A stretch of 64,000 bases of DNA from Cavia porcellus (lineage: Eukaryota > Chordata > Mammalia > Rodentia > Caviidae). Of this stretch, positions 24,901-36,900 are shown in pieces (positions within the stretch are counted from its first letter, which is position 1; each line of letters begins with the position of its first letter). A program made the translations under genes and the position numbers. The stretch is taken from assembly GCF_034190915.1 (NCBI RefSeq), contig NW_026947506.1:35753748-35817747 (forward strand). The letters run 5' to 3'. The notes beneath the pieces are model-generated. The model was not told where the DNA came from. It worked only from the letters and a program-made list of their open reading frames with translations, and did no database searches.

Positions 24901-27900
24901 TAATCCTTTGTCTGAGGTACAGCTGGCAAACATTTTCTCCCACATGGTGGGTTGTCTTCATTCTGTTGGTGGTTTCTCTTGCTGTGCAAAAACTTCAAGA
25001 GCACTCTCAACAATTCCCAGTTGTTGATTCTTGTGATAGTCCTGTGCAGGTGGGGGTTTGTTCATAAAGTCTTTGTGTGGACCAGTGTGAGACCTAGTCT
25101 TGCTAAGTTACCCAGGCTGAGCTCAAATTTGTGATTCTTGTGCCTCTGCCTCCCAGAGTGCTGGTATTACAGGCTTGCTGCCATGCCTGCTGGATTGATT
25201 TATTTGTTTGTTTGTTTGAGGGGGATTGATCTTTTAAACTATTACTTTATTCCATGGATAGAGAGTAGGCATGGTTTCTGTTAATTATCTAATAAAATTT
25301 ATGCCCAAAAATAAGGCCAGATGATGCCTCATGTTTTAAGATGTGTCTCTGTTAGTAATTCCAATAGAGAGCATGTTTTTAAAACTTAAAGGCTGTGACA
25401 TTCATTAGATCTTAGGTATTTTCAGTAATTGTTTTTGTTTTAATCATTGGGCATTTTTTCTGTTACTTAGATTAGTGTTTATCTTAGCTTTTTTCCTGAA
25501 GGGAAATAAAGTGTTTTATGCCAAGAATTAAAGCACCTAGGCTTCTACTGATGCTTGGATTGTTTTACAAATCCTGTAAAAATGTCACTGCACACGAGCC
25601 ATGAGAGGAGGCCGCTGCTGTAGCCGTCACCCGTTCGCTGTGGAGCTGGAGGAGGCGTGGAGAGGCCTGGAGGACACAGCACGGTCCTCAGGATGGTGAT
25701 GAAACAGGACAAGATGATGTTCAGCAGTTCTGCGGTAATCTGACAGTTGATCCAGCAGGCATCAGTGTTTTGATCCTTGCTTGGAAGAGAGCAGCAACCC
25801 AGTGTGAGTTCTCCTAGCAGGAATTCATGGACAGTGTGAGAGAATTAGGATCCAGAAACGGCTGTTACCTACTGAAACTTAGTACTTATGGAAGACTTAA
25901 AGTCTTAGACTAATGGAATAGATTTTCATCGGGACATCATAAAGGATCAGTACCAAAAGATACTTGGAATCTTCTTTTAGACTTGAGTACAGTGATTGCA
26001 GATGACATGTCTAATGATGACAAACAAGGACCGTGGCCTGTTCTCATTGATGACTTTGTGGAACTTGCATGTCCTCCAGTTGCTAGGACAAAATGTACAA
26101 CAGCACAGCACTAAAAGAACACTTTAGAATGTACATAGTCCGTGCAATAAATACAATGGAAAATTCCTCAATTTCTGCTGGGTAGACTGAACTGAAGATC
26201 GACCCTCACTATTCAAACAGTGTTGAGAAAAGAATACATCTTGAACTGTATTTATTTCATTCTTCTTGGGCTTGTCTTTTATTCTGGTCTACTCCAAACA
26301 TTTATAATTCCAAAATTGTAGATTTCATCTGAATATCTGTGGGCCAGCCTACTTTATTCTCTCTTAAATCTTAGAAGCTTTATGGTGATGATTCTAAAGT
26401 TTCCATTTTACATAAAGCCAGAATGCTGTCTTTTTTTAGAAAACATTTTTAAACATAATGAACATTGCAAACAGTGTGTAAAAACTTCTTAAATATGCTT
26501 TGGGCAAGTTGCAAAGACTATGCAACTGATAACCATTTCCATTGAGAGTGATATATTTAAGTGTAGCAAATCTGGAATTGTGTTTTGGTTTGGGACAATT
26601 TATTTTCCTAGAATATTACTTGTTTTGCTATAGGTAGATCTGATAAATGTCAGAACAAACATTGTGGAAATTTTTAGGATAACTTTGTGGCTACTTGAAA
26701 AATATGTTGTGCGTTAGACTGTCAGTTTCAAAAAGATCCCACAGAATTAGTCTATATTTCCTTTACCCTTATTTATATGTAATGGTCCTACCTAGAGCTT
26801 TTATTTAGCAAATGTCTGTGTTATGTTAGATTCTACTCTTGACTACATATGTACCATATAACTGGATATCATTGTGCTTTTGAAAGCATGCCTATAATTC
26901 TAGCATTCAAGAGCCAAGCAGGAAGATTGCTGAGAGTTTGAGGCCGGCCTGAGCTGCATAGCAAGAATCTGTCTCAAAAAGGAAAAATAAAAAAAGGAAA
27001 TGCTTATATTCCTATCAAATAAGTTACACTATTTAATTTGTTTTAAATTTTTATACAATACAGTATTCTAAATTTTTCTCTTTTTTTTTGGTACTGGGGA
27101 TTGAACTTACAACCTCGTGCTTGCCAGGCAGGAGCTTACACCACTGAGCTAAATCCTAGGCTCTAAATTATTCTAAATTTTTAAAAAATGTCTTTTATCT
27201 TCTTCAAGTGGTCTCACTATTAGAATTGTTCATTTCCAGGCTGGGGATATAGCTCAGTGGTAGACTATATGCTTAGGCCATAGATTCAGTCTCCAGAATC
27301 AAAACAAAAATTTTTTTAAAAAATTTCTATAAGGTGCGGACCATAGAACAAAGAGCTTGAGTTATGCAGACTTGGATTATATTTTAGAATGTGCCTGTTA
27401 ATCTCTCTGAGACTCATTTCCTCTTGGATGGGCATGTGTATGCACAGTACTTATGTTTAAGCCCAGGGCCTTCACTCTGAGCTACATCTCTGGCCCTTTT
27501 TTATTTTTAATTCTAATTTTTAAAAATTTTTAAATTTTTGATCCTTTTGAGACAAGAGTTTCATTATGCTGTTCAGGCTGGCCTTGAGCTCACTTTGTAG
27601 CCCAGGCTGGCCTTGAGCAATCCTCCTGCCTCAGCCTCCTGAGTGCTGAGATTACAGGCATGCACCTCCACGCCTGGCCTTCCTTTTTTATTTTTGAGAC
27701 AGGGTCTTGCTAAATCATAGCCACCTAGGGTAGGCATGAACTTGTGTGATTCTTCTGCCTCAGCCTTCCAGTGTGCTGGGATTATAGACATTGTTTGTCT
27801 GTTTACTATCCTCCTTTCCCCCAGCTTCAGTTCCTCATTTATAAAATGGGATGGTGACTAACCCAGCATTCAGTATTTAGGTCCTTATGTGGTCTCAGAA

Positions 27901-30900
27901 GTGACCCCGTCTGGACAGTGATTGTGAGGTCATCTAGCCAGAACTGAGGAGTGGTTTTCACCCTTCACGATTCTTAGAGGCTTCTGAGAATCTGAGGCTT
28001 CTGTCATGTTTTCCCTCTTTCCCTTTGACACTAGCTTTCACACTGGGGCACTGGCTACCAGGTGCAAGGAGACAAGAATCAAAGGATGGGAGAGGACCAC
28101 ATAAAGCGTGCACTAGCAACTGTGTTTTGTGGGAAGGGAGCCTGTATCTCTGAGGCGGGGAGTAGTGAGCCACTGATTATTTTCTGTGTTTCAGGAACCA
28201 TTTGTAACCCTGGACCCCGGAAGTCTATGTCTAAGCTGCTTTACATCCGTCTAGCGCTCTTTCTGCCAGAGATGGTCTGGGCATCGCTGGGGGCCGCCTG
28301 GGTAGCAGATGGTGTCCAGTGTGACAGAACAGTTGTGAGCGGCATCATTGCAACCGTCGTTGTCAGGTGAGGCCGTCTCTTCCAGTGTCTTCTCATCACA
28401 CATGCACTTGAAATGTGGGTGGACTCACAGCTCTGAGGGAATGCGACAGAGAGCCTCCTTACAGAGCTAGATTTGGACCTCACTGACTCACTTATGACAT
28501 TCAGACACATCTGTTCGGGCATAAATAAGTCGTCTTCCATTATCCATCCGTGGATGTTTTTTCTTCCTTTCTGGGTTCTCAATTTCTTGCATTCTCTTTC
28601 TTCTCCTAAGAAGGAAGAAAACTAAAGACTAAAGTAAGGGCAAAGCAGAAGAAAAGATAAGTGGAGCGTCAGGACAAGTAGTAGTGCTCTAGTGAGGCTT
28701 CAAGGAGGATTTTACGTCTTCTGGGCTCAAAATCTTAGAGATACAGTTCCGTCTCTTAGAGTTACGAATAAGGAAACAGGCCCGTGTTGTAGCCACCCGG
28801 TGGGTAGCAGAGTTGCCTCATGAAGGTGTCTTCTTAGCAGCATAGTATCCAGGAACTCACAGGCTTTGTGCATGTGGACCAATCTAGAAATATGAATGAA
28901 AGACCTATCAGAGTGTCCCGCAGTCCATGCATTCTTATAGTTTTACCGGAAGAACCCTGAGGCATGGTGGGAGAAGGGCCTGGCTCAGAGTCAGGACCTC
29001 CCACATAGCGCCATGTTTCCTTTGTGACCCTTATTTTTTGTAGGGCCTGGGTTGACTATAAAGAAGTTTCTAGAAGCCACAGTTTGCTCACCTCTTCCAG
29101 ATTCTGGGAGCTCTGTCTTCCTGGGTCCAAGCACCTCAGTTGAGACACAGAACTAGCCATGAAGCATGCGTCTCAGGCTGTGCGTGGGGCAGGGAAGCCC
29201 CGGTCACCAAGCCTTTCCCCTCTCTCTTGCAGTTGGATCATCATCGCTGCCACTGTTGTCACCATTATCATTGTCTTTGACCCTCTTGGGGGGAAAACAG
29301 TTCCCTATTCCTCTGCTGGTCCTGGTCACCTGGATAGTCACGAATCAAGCCAGTTACTTAATGGCCTCAAGACAGCAGCTACAAGCGTGTGGGAAACAAG
29401 AATCAAGTTGTTGTGCTGTTGCGTGGGAAAAGACGATCACACTCGAAATGCTTTTTCGAGTACGGCAGAGCTTTTCTCAACCTACTTTTCAGTAAGCTGA
29501 GGGGGTCTGATCTGGCCTCTTTCTGTTTCCGTGACTGCGTCTTATGTGGAAATGAGCACTTTCGCTGCACTTTGAGCTAATTTCCCTCATCATATAAGCG
29601 ACTTTTGAGAATCTGGAACCCCTGGGTGTGGGGTTGGGGGAGGACAGTGTCCGGGATGAGCGTCATGGGGGCCAGTTAATGTCAAGGGTCATGGTTTTTC
29701 AGACCCTGTCTTGACTCTTAGATGCATCTGTTCATTAACACCTGTTCATTACACTCCCTTTTTAAAGAAACTGAATAGTGGAACCTGTACATTTGGGGAC
29801 TAGCACATGTGCACACACATATACCATACGTTCTTGGTTGACACAGCCAGTACAACATAGAGGCAATGTTGTGCATCTCAGATAGCAGTTTCCTAGATAG
29901 AGATGGTAGCTTTTTCAGCCAGGAGTGCTGATGTGCTGTTGCAATCCCAGCAACCCTAGGAGGTGGTTGCAGAAGGAGTGACAGTTTGAGCCCAGCTTGT
30001 ATGACTCCATGAGACCCTGTCTCAAAATTAAAAATTTTAAAAACAGCCAGGGATGTAATTCAACAGGAAGAGTTCAATCCCCATGTTAAAGGAAGGAAAC
30101 CCCTGACTTAGTGGAGTGTAAAGTGTCATTATTCTAAAGCAGTTTCTTGAGCAATTTGAGAATACTTGTTTTTGTTCATATCCTCTGTGTTACTTTTGTC
30201 TTTTCATGCGGTGATCTCGGATAAACTGCTGTTATTTTCTACATTGATACCAGGCATGGGGGAATGGTTCTGACAGTCTGTATCCCTTCCTGTCAGTGTG
30301 TTGGTTCCTTGTGGTGTCTGACTTTGGAGTGTTCTGGGCCAGCCCCATTAGCTCAACGCCAGCCGTAGAATCAGCTTCCATGTTGGGATTAGAGAAGTGT
30401 ATTCCCTAAATCTGAAAGGGTTGCTTTATCTTTGTTCGAGGAAAAAGAGAAGCTAGCTATTCTCAAAAAAAATTTTTTTTTCACTTCTCATTTCTTTTTT
30501 ATTTTTATTTTTTTGAGACAGGGTCTTGTTATGTAGTTTAGGCTGGCCTGTGAACTCTTACGTCTCAGGCTTGTGATGCTCTATCTGCCTCAGTCTCCTA
30601 AGTGCTGGGATTATAGATATATACACTGTCATGCTCAGCTCTAAGGATTTCTTACTCTACATCATAGGCCCAATGGTTGGTATACAGTCTTTTCTTATGA
30701 GCTAGAAGTACCTTTTGGTAATAGAGGATTTCTGACAATTCCTTAAGTATCCTGAAGGAAAAGGGTAAGGTCAGGCTCCAGAACACTAAACGTGGCTTTA
30801 CTATCTTGAGGTTTGAAGTGTGTGCTGTATCCAGGGACATGTTCAGCCTCATAAATCGCTAGTGTAGGCTATGTTTCAATAAACCATCATAGCACCTAGA

Positions 30901-33900
30901 GAATTGAGCTGAGCTGAAATTGTACATTACTAAAAATATGGATGGTTTGGTCATTTATTCTCCATTGTTACAAAAGATTTGAAATTAATTAGAAATAGTT
31001 AATTTACTTAAAGTGGAATTTTGAGATAAGGACCCACCTAGTAGATTTGTCTGAGGATAAGACATGAGAAAAAACTGAGCTCAAATATAAGAGGAAACTT
31101 GTGAGGAAAACACTTTTAAAACTGCCTTTGTATAATAAAAATTCTTAGTGTATATGAATGCTCACTTGAGAACTGTAAAAGTAAATCATAAAGCATTCCT
31201 GGGCAGGTTTCATGCCAGGCCATTACACTTTCCCATGCAGGACACAGATCTAGTGCCCAGTGACATTGCTGCAGGCCTGGCCCTTCTCCATCAGCAGCAG
31301 GACAGTATCAGCAGCAACCAGGAACTGGAAGAAGTGACCAGCCACTCTTCAGGGCACTCCCAGGTAAGCCCGGATTTCTCGTGGATTGTGCAGTTTGGAT
31401 GCACTTGTGTAGATCTTCAAAAAAGACAACTCACCAAGAGGGATTTGAGTAGCACTTGGGTCAGAATCAGTTTGTGGCCTTGTGGCACATGTGTCAGGTG
31501 AGGCAGGTCAGCAGTGCCTGGAGCCCAGGTGGTGGGAGCTTATTCCCGAACCAGATCACGGTGCATTATATTTTAAAATCCTTCTGCTTTAGGAAATTCA
31601 CTGCTAGGTTCTGTGCACCAGGAAAATTCCTTGGAACTTTAGCCCCCCCAGATGTATTTCCTTTTCCTCTATGGGTCTGGGGAGCTTCACTGGATGGGTA
31701 AGTTTCTGCCTATAGATTTGTATGTTTCTGAGAAAATTGCACAAAGGATGCATTTTATTTCTTTAATCTTTAAAAAAGCACAAAATTCTTGCCACATGCC
31801 TGTGTTGCAATATGGAAATGTGCTAATGCTTTTGGTAGGAAGTACAGAATCATTTTAGCAAGAGTCAGGAATCATTACAGAAGCCAGGCATGGTGGCACA
31901 TGCCTGTGATCACAGCACTCTGGGAGGCAGAGGCAGGAAGATCATAAGTTTGAGCCCAATTTGGGCAACTTAATAAGAGCATGTCTCAGAATGAAAAATA
32001 CAGAAGAGTTGGGGATGCACCTCAGTGCAAAAGCCCTGGGTTTAGTCCTTAGTGTTAAAAAATAACTCAATCACTAGGGTCTTGCTGTTACCTTCCTCTC
32101 ACTGTATTCCTGGAAGAGTCCACTTGAGTCTGTGTTGCAGTGCCAAAAGAATGAGGAATTGGAGTTCAGGTTTAAGATTTTAGTGTGTTTATCCTCCCCA
32201 GAATGAGTTCCCCTAAATAAAAAGCTTTTTTTTTTTTTCCTTCCAGGAAGCTGAACTGGATGCAGAATTAGAAAACTGCCATCATTATATGCAGTTTGCA
32301 GCAGCTGCCTATGGGTGGCCTCTCTACATTTATAGAAACCCATTTACTGGGCTGTGCAAGATTGGTGGTGATTGGTAGGTTGCATAGTGGGAGACCTCCA
32401 TGACCACATTTTGCTTTAAATAGTTCCATATAAATACATTTCAAAAGCTTACAAGAGACGTCTGACCTAAGTCCTTTATCTGTCTAAAGTCTCCAGTTCT
32501 GATTCATTTTGTCATATGTGCCGTCCTGTGATATACAAAGTATGTGCACTTTGTAAACACATTTTCCTCAAAAGGACTTGAGATTTAGTTGTAGACCCCT
32601 TGCTTCTTTATTTCTAGTTATTTCAGCCTAAATTTCTGAAGAATGATATTTTATATAACTCCAGTAAAATTGTCAAACTCAAGAACTTTATCATTAATCT
32701 TTAATTTGTTTCCATTTTTGGTGGCACTAGAGCATGAACCCAGGGGCATCCTACCACTGAACTACATCCCCAGTCCTTTTCATTGTTGGTTTTTTTTTTG
32801 TTTGTTTGTTTGTTTTTTTAATTTTTTGAGACAGATCTCACTAAGTTGCCCAGGTAAGACTTGAATATGTGATCCTCCTGCCTCAGCCTCCTGAACTGCT
32901 GGGATTACAGGTGTGGACCCTTGAGCCCAGCACCTTCAACTAATTAGTAATTTCTGTTCAGCTTTTTCCGATTGCTCCAGTAATATCCTTTTTTGCAGTT
33001 TTCTTTGATCCAGGATTACACTTTGCATTTAGTTGCCCCATCTCCTTCAATTTGGAGTTCTTCATCCACTTCCTATCTTTCATTGTTAACATTTTGAAGT
33101 GGTCAGCACAGGCATTTTTAAAAATTTTTTTTTATTTGTTAATACTGGGGATTGAACTCATCACTTGGCTCTTGCCAGGCAGGTGTTTATGCAACTGAGC
33201 TAAATCCCCAGCCCAGCATAGGCATTTTGAGACGATTCTTCTATCTTCCTTACCTCAAGCTTTCCTTGTAGTTGGACCCAAGTGTTGAGCTTTTGGCAGG
33301 AGGTGCTTTGGAGGAGCCCAGTACTTCCCATCAGAAGCATGGCGCTGGTTTGTCCTCCTGGTGCTGTTAACACATCACTTGGCTGAGGTAGCAACAGCAG
33401 GTTGTCATAGAGGCAAGCCCTTCCTTCCTCATATAATTTAAGAGGTCCTCTTGGAAAAAGTCCTTCAAGATCACTTAAATATCAGGACCTCTCCAAACTC
33501 ACCCAGTTCTTTGTCATGTGAATCAGTTATTATTAAAATGGTTACAAAAATGATTTTTTCCCCAAATTTACCATTTCTTCTATATTATTTATCATTCTGC
33601 CTTAAAGCAGAGCTTTCCGTTTCTTGCTATGTACTATCAATATCGATATGTAGGTTCTGACCTTATTCAGCAGTTATAATGTATTACTGTTCTTTCATTG
33701 TTGTTGTTTGTTGTTTTCTTGAGACAGGGTCTTGCTTTATAGTGCAGGCTGGTCTTGAACTTCACAGTGTAGTCCAGGCTAGACTTGAACTTGTGCTGAT
33801 CTTCCTGCCTTGTGCTGAGATTATATTACTGTTCATTTTATAATGAATATAGTATTTGATGTGCAGAGTGTCCCTGATTTGGCCTTGCACCCAGCTGCTG

Positions 33901-36900
33901 GGGAGCTTTTGCTATGTACCTATTACTTTTTGAGAACTTTTGGTTTTTTTGTTTGTTTGTTTGTTTTTTTCCTCCCTTTGTTTTTGGAGACAAGGTCTCC
34001 CTGTGTAGTTCTGGCTGGCCTTGAACTCATTATGTAACCCAGCCTCACCTCAAACTCACTGTGGTCCTCCTGCCTCAGCCTCCTGAGTATTGGGATTACA
34101 GAGTTAAATCCTTTTGGAGGTGGGGCAGGGTTAAGACACTGTTTTGCTTTATGGTTCAGGATGGTCTTCAACTTACCATGTCACCTACGCTGGCCTTAAA
34201 CTCACAGTGATTCTCCTCCTTTAGCCTTCCAAGTGCCAGGAGTACAGGTGTGGACTACCACACCTGCCTGACCTAAGATTCTGCAGCCTCCTTCTGTGCT
34301 TTCCCTACACTCCATTTTCAGTGCTCCCTCTCCTTTTGGTGTGAGCTGTGGTAATCAGAAGCCAAGAACTAGGGGCCAGGTATGGGTGTTATTCCTGGGG
34401 TGTTAGTGCGTCTTGGCCTTTTCAGTGGACCGAGTGGGAGGTAGAATAACAATTGTCGTGTGATTCAGCCCAATATATATATATTTCAAAAGGCATAAGT
34501 TTGGTTGGGGACAGTTCTGCACACCTGTAATCTTAGCTGCTTGCAAAGTCAAGACTGGAGAAGAATGAGCTCAACCTGGGCAATGTACTGAGACCCTATC
34601 TCAGCAAACAAACAAACAAACAAACTAAAAACGGCCAGGCATGGTAATGTACCCCTATAATCGTAGAACTCGGGAGGCCAAAGTAGGGAGATTACTACTA
34701 GTCTGAGGCCAGCTTGGGCTACATGGGGAATTCAGAACAGCCTGAACTACATAATGAGACAGTGTCTCAATAAATAAATAAATATCATGAGCTAGAGACT
34801 TAGAGTTGTAGTTTGGCAGTAGAACACTTACCTAGCATATGTAAGGCCCTGGGTTAGGCCTCTAGGACTACCAAAAATAATTGATATCTATTGATGCCTT
34901 TTGATTTTTGTTCAATGCCACAATTTTTCCTTACCTTCTGCTATATCCTGTTTATGTCCATTTTGTCCCTCAGAGAGAACTGGCACCCATATCATAAGCA
35001 GTGAGTTAGGTACATATGCTCAGGCTCCAGTACTCCCAAAGTTAACCCAGCACTGCTGCCAAAAAGCTATGTCTGAAGAACAGTTTATCATACTCCAAGT
35101 TCTTTTTGTTTTTAGACTTGGAGTACTGTGTCTGCAGGTTACTGAGATGAGTCTTTATATTGTTATTTCTTCAGAATACTGTTGCTAATTTGAAGGAATT
35201 TGGTTGTCCCACTTCAGTAAACATTTGGTTTTAGTTTCTCTCTATCCTTATTCATTTCATTTAGTTTTGAATATGTAAAGCTCTGACATAATGCTAGAAG
35301 TCAGATGCCGTAGTAGGAGGTACACACAGGAATGGTGTCTTGTGAGTAGCCAGGCTGTCCTGGTAGTTGGCAGTGCTTGCTGGGAAAACACGGAGGGCAG
35401 ATGGATGTTCTTGGGTAAGGGGCGCACACTGACACTCTTCCCTCTTTTATAGTTGTAGAAGCAGGACAACAGAGTATGAGCTGGTGGGAGGTGATCAGGC
35501 CAACTGCCATTTTGGCTCCATCCTGCATACGACAGGCCTGCAGTACAGGGACTTCATTCACATAAGCTTTCATGACAAGGTATAGTATCAGTCAGCAGCT
35601 CTTTACTAATCCTGGGTCCTGGGGTCCTTTGGGATTCTGAGAGGAGTTCTGAATTATTCTTCATATAATTCAAAGATACATCTTTACCCCCAAATCTTGA
35701 TCTTGATTTCTGGGAGTTTACAGACCCCCTTGAAGCCCACACAGACCCATGGATCCAGTTAAAAACACAGGTTTTGATCCATGTTTGGAGGTATGCACCT
35801 GAGACCTCAGCATTTAGGAGCCTGAGGCAGGAGGGTTGTGCTTTCAAGACCAGTTTGGACTGCATAGCGCAAGACCTTGTCTCACAATCTCACAAAACCA
35901 AAAAAAGGAAAAGAGAAACAACCTAAGTTTCACATAAGATGAAGCAACAGGGTTTTCTCAGGAACACTACGCTGCTATTTGTGCAATCTGATCTTTGCAG
36001 AGAGGCAGCAAACTGCATAAGAATCATCCCCACACAAGCTTCTGTTTTGGATCTTGGGCTCTATGTGTGGCACGGGTCTCATATTCTGGAAGTACTGCAG
36101 TGCCCCGGGAATGTGATGAAGCTGCAGAAGCCGGCTCTGTCTCAGCTTCCATGGCCGTGCCCAGTCCTGGGCAGCAGCTCTCTAGGCCATTCCCAGCCCC
36201 GGGACCCAAGAGCCAGTAGATTAGAAAAGTAGTTCTTAGCTTTTGCTGCCTGATGGGATCACCTGGGGAGATTATAAAATACCTAACGGCCACCCCTGGA
36301 TCCTTTCTGCCACAGTTCTTGGTAGGTAGGACCCCCACTCAGAGCTTTAAAAGCCCCCACTGTAGCTGGCGTTGGTGACACATCTAATCTGTGGAGCACT
36401 CTGGGAGGCTCAGGACAGAGGATTGCACATTCAATCAATCCTAAACTGGGCAATTTAAAATCACTGAGCAAGGCCCTATCTCAAAAGGCCTGGGGATGCA
36501 ACTTAGGGTAAATTCCTGGGTTCAGTACAGCAAAAAAATTTTTAAAAACCCTGGCAGGGGCTATGGAGATATATATCTATAACCTCAGCACTCTGAGAAG
36601 CTAAGACAAAAACTCCAAGTTTGAACCCAGCTTGGCCAACTTGGTGGCTTAATGACATCCTGTTTCACAATAAAAAAGAAGGGCTGGTCATATGGCGGAG
36701 TGCAGAGGCCTTGGGTTTAATTCCTGGTGCTGCAAAAAAAAAAAAATGAGAGACAGAACTGCAGACAGTTGCATGAGAGCACACGGCTGAAAGGGGCAGA
36801 GCTGAGTTTCTGCCAGACGCCAACTCTTTCCATGCCCCTCAGGACCCTGGTTCTCAGGGCTGAAGCCTGAAAGTGTGGTTTTATCTTTGCTTTTGAGATG

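Larger units (their letters stand above)
18070..28194. other. DAGLB: DAGLB intron 2: cluster of old insertions
   Basis: This 10.1-kb intron carries an old antisense L1 with an LTR-like insertion, an RPL37 retrocopy, an IL2RG retrocopy, sense and antisense L1 3' ends, a DCUN1D1-like retrocopy and about a dozen SINEs. Each is listed separately. The stretches at about 21300-22000 and 23640-23980 hold nothing I recognise. Confidence 0.85.
28367..31240. other. DAGLB: DAGLB introns 3 and 4 (exon 4 lies between)
   Basis: Intron 3 (28367-29232) shows no repeat or gene that I recognise. Intron 4 (29492-31240) contains a B1+ID composite at about 29925-30095 and an antisense B1 at about 30508-30645. 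The rest is unique sequence. Confidence 0.7.

Noticed and set aside
24525..25134. Open frames of 60-97 codons
   Set aside because: They are readings of an antisense L1 3' segment and a B1 SINE.
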